Source: CAG-791 sp963658695 (GTDB taxonomy: Bacteria; Bacillota; Clostridia; Lachnospirales; Lachnospiraceae). Taken from it: a DNA stretch of 20,694 nucleotides. Positions 7,668-15,884 of this stretch are shown piece after piece; within the stretch, counting starts at the first letter, position 1; the number at the start of each line of letters is the position of its first letter. The position numbers were made by a program, and so were the translations under genes. The DNA lies in assembly GCA_963658695.1 (NCBI GenBank), contig CAVKRN010000041.1:1-20694 (forward strand), in the 5' to 3' direction. Below the pieces are notes generated by a model that searched no databases, was not told where the DNA came from, and worked only from the letters and a program-made list of their open reading frames with translations.

Positions 7668-8357
7668 ATGAGCAGAATTCTGATTATTGAGGATGAAGAA
7701 TCCATTGCAGATCTGGAAAAGGATTATCTGGAGGTTTCCAATTTTGAAGTGACGGTGGAGACCCGAGGAGATACCGGGTTAAAGACGGCTCTTGCGGAGC
7801 CGTTTGACCTGATTATTCTGGATCTGATGCTGCCGGGCATGGATGGGTTTGAGGTTTGCCGGCGAGTTCGCGAGCAGAAGAATGTCCCGATTCTGATGGT
7901 GTCTGCAAAAAAGGATGACATCGACAAAATTAAGGGTCTGGGGCTTGGAGCGGATGACTACATGACTAAGCCATTCAGCCCCAGTGAGTTAGTGGCACGC
8001 GTAAAAGCACATCTGGCACAGTATGAGCGCCTGGTGGGCGTGGGAAAACCGGAGAATACAGTCATTGAAATCCGGGGGCTGAAAATTGACAAGACCGCAC
8101 GCAGGGTCTGGGTGGACGGCGTGGAAAAGCAGTTCACCACCAAGGAATTTGATCTTCTGACCTTCCTGGCAGAAAATCCAAACCATGTATTTTCAAAGGA
8201 AGAGCTCTTCCGCAGAGTCTGGAACATGGACAGCGTGGGAGACATTGCGACGGTGACCGTTCACATCAAGAAGATACGGGAGAAACTGGAATACGACACC
8301 TCCAATCCGCAGTACATTGAGACCATCTGGGGGGTAGGATACCGATTCAAGATTTAG
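7668..8357 (+). CDS. OmpR/PhoB-family response regulator
   Basis: The 229-residue protein has an N-terminal receiver domain with acidic pocket EDEE (8-11), phospho-acceptor D52 in LDLMLPGMDG and the conserved Lys in TKPFSP. A C-terminal winged-helix DNA-binding domain contains FTTKEFDLLTFL and ends VTVHIKKIREK...TIWGVGYRF. GAGGA precedes the ATG. It is the cognate partner of the kinase upstream. Its targets cannot be read from the sequence; the adjacent MATE transporter and the two flanking MBOAT operons are candidates by position only. Confidence 0.97.
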   Translation: MSRILIIEDEESIADLEKDYLEVSNFEVTVETRGDTGLKTALAEPFDLIILDLMLPGMDGFEVCRRVREQKNVPILMVSAKKDDIDKIKGLGLGADDYMTKPFSPSELVARVKAHLAQYERLVGVGKPENTVIEIRGLKIDKTARRVWVDGVEKQFTTKEFDLLTFLAENPNHVFSKEELFRRVWNMDSVGDIATVTVHIKKIREKLEYDTSNPQYIETIWGVGYRFKI

Positions 8358-8360
8358 AGT

Positions 8361-8384
8361 AACGCTGATTACATCAGCATTTCC
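8361..8384. repeat. Dispersed palindromic repeat R3, 3' of response regulator
   Basis: AACGCTGAT (8361-8369) and ATCAGCATT (8373-8381) form a 9-bp stem with one mismatch and a 3-base loop, then TCC. The core matches R4 and resembles R1 and R2. It starts 3 bases after the regulator's stop codon, between it and the MATE gene. There is no T tract, so it may be an mRNA 3'-end hairpin and not a full terminator. Confidence 0.6.
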
Positions 8385-8445
8385 TTCGTTACTGCGTTTT
8401 AGAGCTACAGGACATCAACTGGCAATGGCATAAGGACATGCGAGA

Positions 8446-9798
8446 ATGACACACGACATGACAAAGGGCAAAATGCTGCCCATTTTGATTACATTCACCA
8501 TCCCACTGGTACTGGGAAATCTACTTCAGCTCACATACAATGCGGCCGACAGCATCATCGTCGGCCGCTTTGTCGGTGCATCGGCGCTTGCGGCGGTTGG
8601 AACGAGCAACCCGCTGATCACGTTATTTATTCTTTTTGAACAGGGAATCTGTCTGGGAACGGGTGTTTTGATCGGTATGATGTTCGGTGCTCAGCAATAC
8701 GACCGGCTTCAGCGGCAGGTTTCCACCGGAATGGTATCCGGAATTGTATTTTCTGCAGCAATGGCGCTGATGACGATCGTTGCAGCACCGCAGCTTTTAC
8801 AGCTATTGCAGGTGGATTCGGCGATCATGGACGAAGCGGTGTTGTATCTTCGGATTGTAGCATTTGGCCTGCTGTTTAATTTTATTTATAATTACTTTGC
8901 AGGGACGCTGCGGGCGATGGGAGATTCCAAGTCGCCGCTTTTGTTCCTGGCCCTTAGTGCAGCCCTGAACGTGGCCGGAGATTTGTTCTTCGTGATTGTA
9001 TTCCATATGGGAATTGTGGGATGCGCTGTGGCAACGGTGCTGTCGGAGGGATTGTCCGGTATCCTGTGCTTTATTTATATTCAGCGGCGAATTCCGCTTC
9101 TGCAGCTGGGGAAAAAGTGGCTTTATTTTGATGGCAGCCTTTTGAAACTGACACTCCAGTACGGATTTGTCAGTGCCATGCAGCAGTGTGCGGTACAGGT
9201 CGGCAAGCTCGGAATTCAGGGAATTGTCAACACCATGGGCGTGGCTTCCACCGCGGCCTTCAGTGCCGTTAACCGCGTGGACGATTATGCGATAGTCATT
9301 GAGCAGAATGTAGCGCACGCCATGACCAGCGTGATGGCACAGAACGAAGGCGCCGGTGAACACCGAAGGGTCTATCAGGCGTATCGCTACGGAATGGCAA
9401 TGGAACTGATTTACGGTGTGCTGGTGGGACTTGTGTTTTATTTTCTGGCAGAGCCGGTCATGCTGCTGTTCACGCAGGAGGCAGAGGTTATTGCTATTGG
9501 TAAGACGTATCTTCACCTGATTGCCTTTATGTATATTCTGCCTGGACTGACCAACGGCCTGCAGGGATATTTTCGCGGAATCGGTGATCTGAAGGTCACG
9601 CTGATCAGCAGTATGCTGAATATGTCGGTTCGTGTTGCGGCAGCCGTGCCGATGGTGTTCGTCTTTCACATGGGGATGGAGGCCATTCCGTGGTCTTATC
9701 TTCTGGGATGGGCGGCCATGATTGCTTTTGAGCTGCCGTTTTACCGCAAATGGAATCGAGAGCATCTGATGAAGCAGTGCGAACAGGAGCGACAGTGA
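8446..9798 (+). CDS. MATE-family efflux transporter
   Basis: This 450-residue polytopic membrane protein of the MATE family is an ion-driven exporter of cationic drugs or other small molecules. It shows the family's N-terminal pattern PLVLGNLLQLTYNAADSIIVG, with NPLITLF and GTGVLIGMMFG following. The second half repeats the layout (MQQCAVQVGKLGIQGIVNTMG, QNEGAGEHRR, GLTNGLQGYFRGIGD). Length and about twelve hydrophobic segments are normal for the family. AAGGA lies 10 bases before the chosen ATG. It is 88 bases after the response regulator with repeat R3 between them. The substrate cannot be deduced; lipid or envelope precursors are as possible as drugs. Confidence 0.95.
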   Translation: MTHDMTKGKMLPILITFTIPLVLGNLLQLTYNAADSIIVGRFVGASALAAVGTSNPLITLFILFEQGICLGTGVLIGMMFGAQQYDRLQRQVSTGMVSGIVFSAAMALMTIVAAPQLLQLLQVDSAIMDEAVLYLRIVAFGLLFNFIYNYFAGTLRAMGDSKSPLLFLALSAALNVAGDLFFVIVFHMGIVGCAVATVLSEGLSGILCFIYIQRRIPLLQLGKKWLYFDGSLLKLTLQYGFVSAMQQCAVQVGKLGIQGIVNTMGVASTAAFSAVNRVDDYAIVIEQNVAHAMTSVMAQNEGAGEHRRVYQAYRYGMAMELIYGVLVGLVFYFLAEPVMLLFTQEAEVIAIGKTYLHLIAFMYILPGLTNGLQGYFRGIGDLKVTLISSMLNMSVRVAAAVPMVFVFHMGMEAIPWSYLLGWAAMIAFELPFYRKWNREHLMKQCEQERQ

Positions 9799-9911
9799 TG
9801 GCGGAAGCGGTGCGGCTACGCTCAGCGGTTTTTGAGAACGCTACATGAGTAAAAGGAAAGCGCGCAGCAGTGGTTTTGCTGACGATAAACCCGGGATAGA
9901 AAGGAAAAACG

Positions 9912-10103
9912 ATGGCAGATTGCGATACCTGCAACAATTTGGAGTGGGATGAGGACGAGCAGGAATACTTCTGCGTAGCGGATGTAGATGAGGATGACTA
10001 CGGCCGAATGCTGCAGGAGCAGGCGGGCGGCCATCCGCACCAGCGCTGTCCCTATTGGGTAAACGGCGATGAATACGCCGTGGTGCGTCACCAGGCGTTT
10101 TAG
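9912..10103 (+). CDS. Small cysteine-rich protein, DUF6472-like
   Basis: A 63-residue acidic protein. It carries CDTCNNLEWDEDEQEYFC near the N-terminus, a run of Asp/Glu (VDEDDYG) and CPYW near the C-terminus, giving four cysteines in a layout that suggests metal binding. The pattern resembles DUF6472 proteins common in Lachnospiraceae; this is from recognition, not a search. AAAGGA precedes the ATG at good distance. The next gene, MBOAT B, starts only 9 bases after its stop, so the two are probably translated from one mRNA. The function is unknown. Confidence 0.8.
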   Translation: MADCDTCNNLEWDEDEQEYFCVADVDEDDYGRMLQEQAGGHPHQRCPYWVNGDEYAVVRHQAF

Positions 10104-10112
10104 AGAATCGAT

Positions 10113-11651
10113 ATGGTATTCAATTCCTTCTTTTTCATTTTCATATTCATGCCGCTGGTGACGGCCGGATGGTATCTTTTGAACAAGAAGAGTGCGACGG
10201 CGGCAGAATGGTTCCTGATTGCCATGGGACTCTGGTTCTATGGGAGCTTTGGCATCTGGTACCTGATTATTTTGATGCTGAGCGTTCTTTTCAATTACGG
10301 GACAGGGATATTGGTGCGAGGCAAAAACAAGGGGATCCTTGCGGCCGGGATTGCAGTGAATCTGCTTTTCATGTGCTGGTTTAAGTATGTGACACCGGCA
10401 TTGGTTTCGTACGCCGAGGCGGGGGAGCTATCCGTTTCGACAAGGGCAATGAGCTTTTTGTCGGTTGGACTTCCAATTGGCTTTTCGTTCTATACGTTCA
10501 GCCAGATTTCGTATCTGATCGACTCCTTTCAGGGGAAAATCGCTAGGGACGGCTTCCGCCGGTATGTGTTGTACCTCACCTATTTTCCAAAGATTATCGA
10601 AGGCCCCATTACCTGCTATGAGGAAATTGCCGTGCAGTTTCGCGATCCGATGAAACGCCGCTTCGATGCGGAAGCCTTTGCAAGAGGATTGAGCCTTTTT
10701 GTATTCGGACTTGCAAAGAAGCTGCTGATTGCGGATGTGCTGGCAGGAGTGGCAACCTTTGGAATTCAGAGCGCATGGTATCTGGATACATTGGCAGGGA
10801 TTCTTACCATGAACTGCTATGCGCTGCAGCTGTATTATGATTTTTCCGGATATTGTGACATGGCGATGGGGATTTCAGCGATGCTGGGGATTGCGCTTCC
10901 GCTGAATTTCAACGCGCCCTTCCGGGCGGAGAGCTTTTCGGAGTTCTGGAAGCGCTGGCATATGACGCTCACGCGGTTCTTTACCAAATATGTGTACATT
11001 CCGCTGGGCGGAAGCCGAAGGGGAACGCTGCGGACGGCAGTGAATGTCATGCTGGTATTTTTGCTGTCGGCGCTTTGGCATGGACTTGGCACAACGTATC
11101 TGATCTGGGGACTTTTGTCCGGCGCTTTTGTGGCAGCAGGAAGCCTATGGGGAAAGAGGAAGGCGTCCAAAGCGGTAAAAAGGGCAGACGCAGATGGGAA
11201 AAGTCAGTCGAGGGAAAACTCTTTGTCCGAAAAGCGGAATCGAATACCGCGTTTTATAAGGCGTTTGAAGGTGTATCTGCTGTTTATATTGACGCTTGTT
11301 TTCTTTGCGGCGCCCAACACCGAATACAGCCTGGTGATTCTGAAAAATCTGTTTCGTCCGCTGTATCCGGGCTGGCTGTACCGGATGGCAGCGAAGCTCG
11401 ATGTTCCGGAGTTCTGGGTGATCAATAAGGCGGTCGGTGTGGTGACACCTTCGCTGCAGAATCCGGTCCTTTTGCTGGAGCTTCTGGCCATTGTGGTCAT
11501 CGGACTTGTTCTGACACAGCGAAGAACTGCGGTGCAGCTGGCGTCGGAGCTTCGTCTCACCGGGAGGAATGCGGTGCTTGTCGGAATTTTGCTTGTGCTG
11601 TGCCTGTGCTCGATGTCCGGAGTATCTACGTATTTGTACTTTAAATTTTAG
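10113..11651 (+). CDS. MBOAT-family membrane O-acyltransferase, system B (AlgI-like)
   Basis: This 512-residue polytopic membrane protein is closer in appearance to AlgI-type O-acetyltransferases than system A's enzyme. It has PIGFSFYTFSQISYLID (121-137), YFPKIIEGPI (157-166), YYDFSGYCDMAMG (241-253), EFWKRWHMTLTRFFTKYVYIPLGGSR (H283) and the catalytic LLSALWHGLGTTY (H323). It presumably transfers an acyl group, probably acetyl, through the membrane to an exported polysaccharide or cell-wall polymer. Its SGNH partner follows after 112 bases containing repeat R2. The ribosome site is weak and the start is 9 bases after the DUF6472-like gene, suggesting coupling. No carrier protein or loading enzyme is adjacent, unlike system A. 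Confidence 0.93.
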   Translation: MVFNSFFFIFIFMPLVTAGWYLLNKKSATAAEWFLIAMGLWFYGSFGIWYLIILMLSVLFNYGTGILVRGKNKGILAAGIAVNLLFMCWFKYVTPALVSYAEAGELSVSTRAMSFLSVGLPIGFSFYTFSQISYLIDSFQGKIARDGFRRYVLYLTYFPKIIEGPITCYEEIAVQFRDPMKRRFDAEAFARGLSLFVFGLAKKLLIADVLAGVATFGIQSAWYLDTLAGILTMNCYALQLYYDFSGYCDMAMGISAMLGIALPLNFNAPFRAESFSEFWKRWHMTLTRFFTKYVYIPLGGSRRGTLRTAVNVMLVFLLSALWHGLGTTYLIWGLLSGAFVAAGSLWGKRKASKAVKRADADGKSQSRENSLSEKRNRIPRFIRRLKVYLLFILTLVFFAAPNTEYSLVILKNLFRPLYPGWLYRMAAKLDVPEFWVINKAVGVVTPSLQNPVLLLELLAIVVIGLVLTQRRTAVQLASELRLTGRNAVLVGILLVLCLCSMSGVSTYLYFKF

Positions 11652-11658
11652 GGCAACT

Positions 11659-11731
11659 GTTTAGGGAAACGCTGATTAAAGCGTTTTCCACGCCGGATTT
11701 GCGAATGGGGCTCTGAATAATTACGATGTAC
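11659..11731. repeat. Dispersed palindromic repeat R2, between MBOAT B and its SGNH partner
   Basis: GTTTAGGGAAACGCTGATT through GCCGGATTTGCGAA (11659-11705) matches R1 closely. It then has about 18 extra bases before the shared end CGATGTAC (11724-11731), which is followed by TAG so that CTAG is present as at R5. The palindromic core is GGAAACGCT/AGCGTTTTCC. It starts 7 bases after the MBOAT stop codon. Confidence 0.72.
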
Positions 11732-11763
11732 TAGCAATTGAAATCCATGAATATGGTCAGAGA

Positions 11764-12897
11764 ATGAGGCGACGAATGCGGCGAAGGCAAGCGGAAACTC
11801 ACGAACAGAATAGGAAGAACGAGGCGTCGCCGGCGCGCTTTCTGGGGGCTTTGGCGGGGACGGCCGGACTTCTGGCCGGACTGTGTGCACTGACTGTATT
11901 TATGATGGATCCGTTCTACCATTATCACAAGCCATGGTTTAGACTGAAGGCGGTCCTAAGCGAGAAGGAATACCAGGTTGTCGGGAGCCTTCGGCATTTT
12001 GAGTATGACAGTGTTCTTGTGGGGTCTTCCGTGGTGGAGAACAATGACAATCGCTGGTACGACGAGGCGTTTGGCGGGACGACGATCAAGGCTGTGCGAA
12101 GTTATGGCGGCGTGGCAGATCTGGTATGGTATCTGCAGGAGGCATTTGCGGCGCAGGAAGTGAAGCGGGTGTATTTTAACCTGGATCCGTCTTCTCTGAT
12201 CCAGGAGGCGGAAACGACGTTTGAAACCTCCGGGTGCCCCATGTATCTGTATGACAGAAATCCCTTCAACGATGTGAAGTACCTGCTCAATGCCACGGTT
12301 TTATTTCAGAAGATTCCGTATGAGCTTGTGCAGTCCTTCTCGGCGGACTACGAGGAGGGGCTTTCCTATAACTGGGCAGATGGTAAGGATTTTTCGGAAA
12401 ACGGTGTTCTGACGCACTATGCAAGACGGAGCGAGGTGGCAAAGATGTTGCCGGAGACCGAAAAGGAACAGGAACTGCAGGACAACCTGGCGCTTTTGGA
12501 GCAGGTGGTGCGGGACCATCCGGAAACAGAGTTTTACTTTTTCTATCCGCCGTATTCCATGATCTGGTGGGACGACGCCGTGCGGAGCGGCCTAAGAGAT
12601 GTTTATCTGTACGATGAGGCACAGATCGCGAGGACCCTTCTGGCTTATGGAAACGTGCATTTTTATGATTTCCAGAATGATACAGAAACCGTAACCGACC
12701 TGAATCGTTACATGGATACGGTACATTTCGACCCGCAGGTCAATTACGACATCTGCATCAAAATGGCAGCCGGTCAAAACGAGTTGACCATGGAGAACCT
12801 GGAGGAAACCTTCCAAAGAACCAGAGAGCTGGTGGATGATTATGAAGCGGAGGAAATTTCGCAGTACGAGGCAGACGGAAAATTCATTTACGAGTAG
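11764..12897 (+). CDS. Membrane-anchored SGNH/DltD-like protein, system B
   Basis: The 377-residue protein has a very basic N-terminus (RRRMRRRQ), one membrane segment near residues 27-48 and a large extracellular part. SGNH features are YDSVLVGSSVVEN (S88/S89 as possible nucleophile), the central FYFFYPPYS (257-265) and the DTVHFD motif (D318, H321) late in the protein. It is the expected partner of the MBOAT encoded just upstream, completing acyl transfer outside the membrane. The ribosome site before ATG 11764 is poor; ATG 11776, preceded by GAGGCG, may be the true start and would remove four residues. Some relatives are annotated only as hypothetical proteins. Confidence 0.8.
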   Translation: MRRRMRRRQAETHEQNRKNEASPARFLGALAGTAGLLAGLCALTVFMMDPFYHYHKPWFRLKAVLSEKEYQVVGSLRHFEYDSVLVGSSVVENNDNRWYDEAFGGTTIKAVRSYGGVADLVWYLQEAFAAQEVKRVYFNLDPSSLIQEAETTFETSGCPMYLYDRNPFNDVKYLLNATVLFQKIPYELVQSFSADYEEGLSYNWADGKDFSENGVLTHYARRSEVAKMLPETEKEQELQDNLALLEQVVRDHPETEFYFFYPPYSMIWWDDAVRSGLRDVYLYDEAQIARTLLAYGNVHFYDFQNDTETVTDLNRYMDTVHFDPQVNYDICIKMAAGQNELTMENLEETFQRTRELVDDYEAEEISQYEADGKFIYE

Positions 12898-12913
12898 AGG
12901 GGAGGACACGCAT

Positions 12914-13747
12914 ATGGCAGTCAGTGGATGGTACAAAAGCGGAAATGAACTGATCGGTGAGCTGATTCATACAAAGGTGCCGGGAGACATGGCGGCGCTT
13001 TGGTATCTGGGACAGGCCGGAATCATCATTAAGGCAGGCGGCAAGCTGCTTGCTGTGGATCCGTATCTTGGCATTCCGAATCCGGATACCAGACGCTTTG
13101 CACCGCCCTTTTCTGCAACGTGCGTGGATTTTCTGGATGTGGTGCTCTGCACGCATAACCACAGTGATCATCTGGATCCGGGCACACTGCGCGGAATTGC
13201 GATGGCTTCGCCGCAGACCAAGTTCATTGTGCCGCGGCCTTGGATTTCGGTGGCGGCGTCCTGCGGCGTGAAGCCGGAGAACATCATTGGCGCTGCGGCC
13301 GGGGAGAAAATATCTGTTGCCGGCGCTACCATCTATCCGGTTCCGGCAGCACATGAGGAGCTTGCAAGGGATGCCAGCGGAGATTATGAGAATCTCGGAT
13401 ATGTGATGAAATTTACTGCGGCGACGATCTATCATTCGGGGGACACCGTGGAATGGGAGAGTATGACAAGAGATCTCCGGCCCTATGGAATTGATATTGC
13501 CTGTCTTCCCATCAACGGGAGTGACTGGAAACGCAAGCACGCGAATATCATCGGCAACCTCAATGCCAGAGAGGCGGCCGATGTGGCGGAGGAAATCGGC
13601 GCAGATCTTCTGGTTCCGCTGCACTACGACCTCTTTGCGCACAACGGAGAAAACCCGGGGCACCTTGCGGATTATATGTTCCAGTATCATTTCGGACACA
13701 AGTATCATTTCATGGCACCCGGCGAGCGCTTTTTCTATTGCAAATGA
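12914..13747 (+). CDS. MBL-fold metal-dependent hydrolase, UlaG-like
   Basis: The 277-residue form from ATG 12914 is chosen because GGGGAGG lies 9 bases upstream; a longer in-frame version overlaps the previous gene. It has a metallo-beta-lactamase fold with the metal motif THNHSDHLDP (H81, H83, D85, H86), the later IYHSGDT with Asp ligand, and PLHYD near the C-terminus. The nearest named relative is UlaG, the L-ascorbate-6-phosphate lactonase, but no ascorbate transport or catabolic genes are present, so the substrate is unknown. It begins 16 bases after the SGNH gene and its stop overlaps the mutY start (ATGA), placing it in a long co-directional unit. Confidence 0.88.
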   Translation: MAVSGWYKSGNELIGELIHTKVPGDMAALWYLGQAGIIIKAGGKLLAVDPYLGIPNPDTRRFAPPFSATCVDFLDVVLCTHNHSDHLDPGTLRGIAMASPQTKFIVPRPWISVAASCGVKPENIIGAAAGEKISVAGATIYPVPAAHEELARDASGDYENLGYVMKFTAATIYHSGDTVEWESMTRDLRPYGIDIACLPINGSDWKRKHANIIGNLNAREAADVAEEIGADLLVPLHYDLFAHNGENPGHLADYMFQYHFGHKYHFMAPGERFFYCK

Positions 13748-14883
13748 ATAACAGGCAGACACAGGAACTTCTGATATGGTATGACAACAACCGCCGGATT
13801 CTCCCCTGGAGGGAGGATCCGACGCCGTATCATGTGTGGCTTTCGGAGATCATGCTCCAGCAGACAAGAGTGGAGGCCGGAAAGGCCTATTATCAGCGGT
13901 TTTTAAAGGAACTGCCGGACATTGCGTCTCTGGCCGGTGCACCGGAGGATGTGTATCTGAAGCTGTGGGAGGGACTGGGCTACTATACGAGAGTTCGGAA
14001 TCTGCATAAGGCGGCGGTTATCATCATGGAAAAATACGGCGGCGTCATGCCGGGAACGGCGAAGGAGCTGCAGTCGCTGCCCGGCATCGGTGACTATACG
14101 GCAGCGGCCATTGCGTCTATTGCCTTTGGGCAGCCGGAGGCGGCGGTCGATGGAAATCTTCTGCGCATTTATGCCAGGATGATGAAATACGACGGAGATA
14201 TTAAGAAAACAGACGCGAAAAAGGCGGCGCAGTCCTATTATCAGGAGCGAATTGCGGCAACAGGAAAACGGCCGGGAGATTTTAACCAGGCATTGATGGA
14301 TCTGGGGGCAATGGTATGTCTGCCCAACGCAGAGCCGCTCTGCGGCGTATGTCCCTGGGCGGAGTGGTGCCAAGCGTGCAGCACACACAGCCAGCTGCAG
14401 TATCCGAAGCTGACGGTAAAGAAACCAAGACGCATTGAGAAGCGCACGATTTTGCTGATGACAGCGGGGGAATTCGTGGCCATTCGAAAGCGCCCGGCTA
14501 AAGGATTGCTGGCGGGATTGTATGAGTTTCCGGGAGCAGAGGGAGAATTAAGTGAGGCGGAGGCTTTGCGGGAGGCTTACCGACTAGGCGCTTTTGCTAT
14601 GCCGGAAGGCGATGAAGGTGGTGACGACACCCTGGACGATCCGGTGCTGCGGCTGGAACGAATGCCGGACGCCAGGCACATCTTTTCGCATGTGGAATGG
14701 CATATGATCGGCTATCATCTGCAGCTTGCTAGCCCGTTGGAGGCGGATGGATTGATCTGGGCTACGAAGGCGGAGCTGGAAGCGACATACTCCATTCCAT
14801 CGGCGTTTGAGGCTTATCGAAGCTGGCTGTGTGAAGGCGACTCGCGAGGAAAGGACAGTAGCGATGCGAACGGAATATCCTGA
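13744..14883 (+). CDS. mutY: A/G-specific adenine glycosylase
   Basis: This 379-residue base-excision repair enzyme removes adenine mispaired with 8-oxoguanine. It has the N-terminal PWREDPTPYHVWLSEIMLQQTRV with catalytic E35, a helix-hairpin-helix LPGIGDYTA (112-120), and VDGNLLR with catalytic D136. The iron-sulphur cysteines are C192, C200, C203 and C209. The C-terminal third is a NUDIX-like 8-oxoG recognition domain (FVAIRKRP...GLLAGLYEFPG). The Cys spacing is C-x7-C-x2-C-x5-C, one residue longer than the x6 of E. coli MutY. The start overlaps the previous stop as ATGA, so translation is coupled; a TTG at 13738 is less likely. Confidence 0.97.
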   Translation: MNNRQTQELLIWYDNNRRILPWREDPTPYHVWLSEIMLQQTRVEAGKAYYQRFLKELPDIASLAGAPEDVYLKLWEGLGYYTRVRNLHKAAVIIMEKYGGVMPGTAKELQSLPGIGDYTAAAIASIAFGQPEAAVDGNLLRIYARMMKYDGDIKKTDAKKAAQSYYQERIAATGKRPGDFNQALMDLGAMVCLPNAEPLCGVCPWAEWCQACSTHSQLQYPKLTVKKPRRIEKRTILLMTAGEFVAIRKRPAKGLLAGLYEFPGAEGELSEAEALREAYRLGAFAMPEGDEGGDDTLDDPVLRLERMPDARHIFSHVEWHMIGYHLQLASPLEADGLIWATKAELEATYSIPSAFEAYRSWLCEGDSRGKDSSDANGIS

Positions 14884-15874
14884 TTATTATCTCAAATTCC
14901 AGTGTCTTGCAGGGGCTTGTCCGGATACCTGCTGCAAGGAATGGGAGGTGGATGTGGATGAAGACACCTTCTATTACTACAAGGTACAGGAGGGTGCCAT
15001 TGGAGAGAAGCTGGCGCAGAACCTGAAGGAGGAAGGGGACTGCAAGTATATCCCGCTTCGGGAGGACGGAACCTGCCCCTTCCTTACCGGAGAGCATTTG
15101 TGCGAGCTGTGCAGCGTTCTGGGAGAGGAAGGTATGAGCCAGACCTGTCAGGAGTATCCCCGGTATTATATGGGGGTTGGCTCCTACGAGCAGATTGATC
15201 TGAGCCTTTCCTGTATGGAGACCGGAAGGCTGTTGTTCCTGCGCACGACGCCGGTTCAGTACGTCGCCGCAGAAGATGAGGAAGAAGCCTGGGAGAGCCT
15301 TTCTGCAGAGGACGAGGCGCGGCTGACAAAGGTTTTGCATACCAGAGATGCGTTGATTGCTGCGCTTCAGGCGGATGCGTGCCGGGGGGAGAGTAGCGGA
15401 ATCGGTTCAAAGTACGATGCCCGGAACGGCATAGAAACCGAAAGGCTGCCGGAGATACCGGAAATTCTTCCGGATGGGAGGGAGGATGCCACTCTTTTGG
15501 CGCTGCTGCCCAGAATGGATGTGATGAATGCCGAAGGAGGCCGCCTCCTGATACAATTGCAGGAAGAGTACGGGGAGCTTCGGGAACGGGAAGCGGCCTT
15601 TCGCGAGCACTATGGAACGCTTCTTCAGCGCCTATTCACCAAATTTGCAGTCTACTTGGTCTATCGCTATACCATTGATTCCTTCTACGAGGGGAGTCTC
15701 GAAGCAGAGAAGCGCCTGTGGAAGCGGAGCCTGCGGCTGGTGCTTTTGATGTGCATCCACTACGAGTGGAAGGAGGGGGCATTTGGAGCCGGCAGTATGA
15801 TCCGGATGACCCATCTCTTCTCACGGCAGATCGAACACAGTGATGAAAATGTGGAGCTTATGAAGAACGGCTGA
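14864..15874 (+). CDS. FliB-like CxxCxxCC protein (flagellin lysine N-methylase family)
   Basis: The 336-residue form from ATG 14864 is chosen because AAAGGA lies upstream; it overlaps the end of mutY by 20 bases. The N-terminal FQCLAGACPDTCCKEWEVDVD carries four Cys (C14, C19, C23, C24) of the CxxCxxCC type, with further cysteines in CPFL, CELCSVLG and TCQEYPR. Those fit binding of an iron-sulphur cluster or zinc. The pattern matches proteins annotated as flagellin lysine N-methylase (FliB), which methylate flagellin lysines in Salmonella. No flagellar gene is present here, so the target may be another protein or the name may not apply. Confidence 0.8.
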   Translation: MRTEYPDYYLKFQCLAGACPDTCCKEWEVDVDEDTFYYYKVQEGAIGEKLAQNLKEEGDCKYIPLREDGTCPFLTGEHLCELCSVLGEEGMSQTCQEYPRYYMGVGSYEQIDLSLSCMETGRLLFLRTTPVQYVAAEDEEEAWESLSAEDEARLTKVLHTRDALIAALQADACRGESSGIGSKYDARNGIETERLPEIPEILPDGREDATLLALLPRMDVMNAEGGRLLIQLQEEYGELREREAAFREHYGTLLQRLFTKFAVYLVYRYTIDSFYEGSLEAEKRLWKRSLRLVLLMCIHYEWKEGAFGAGSMIRMTHLFSRQIEHSDENVELMKNG

Positions 15875-15884
15875 GGGGGCCGTT
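15866..15884. terminator. Possible bidirectional hairpin between convergent genes
   Basis: AACGGC (15866-15871) and GCCGTT (15879-15884) form a 6-bp stem spanning the stop of the FliB-like gene and the end of the dus stop on the other strand. Only 8 bases separate the two genes. There is no T tract in either direction, so termination here is doubtful. Confidence 0.3.

Noticed and set aside
8803..9765. Minus-strand frame of 320 codons opposite the MATE gene
   Set aside because: Its composition (many His, Gln, Arg) is that of a shadow frame over a membrane protein; no start signal.
9796..9956. Two tiny frames between the MATE and DUF6472-like genes (ATG 9798 and ATG 9845)
   Set aside because: The first has only 16 codons and no ribosome site; the second overlaps the DUF6472-like gene and has no family resemblance.
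12914..13747. Naming the MBL-fold gene ulaG
   Set aside because: The protein is shorter than UlaG of E. coli and there are no ascorbate genes around; only the fold can be supported.
12884..13762. Minus-strand frame of 292 codons opposite the MBL-fold gene
   Set aside because: The plus strand encodes intact metal-binding motifs; the antisense frame has none.
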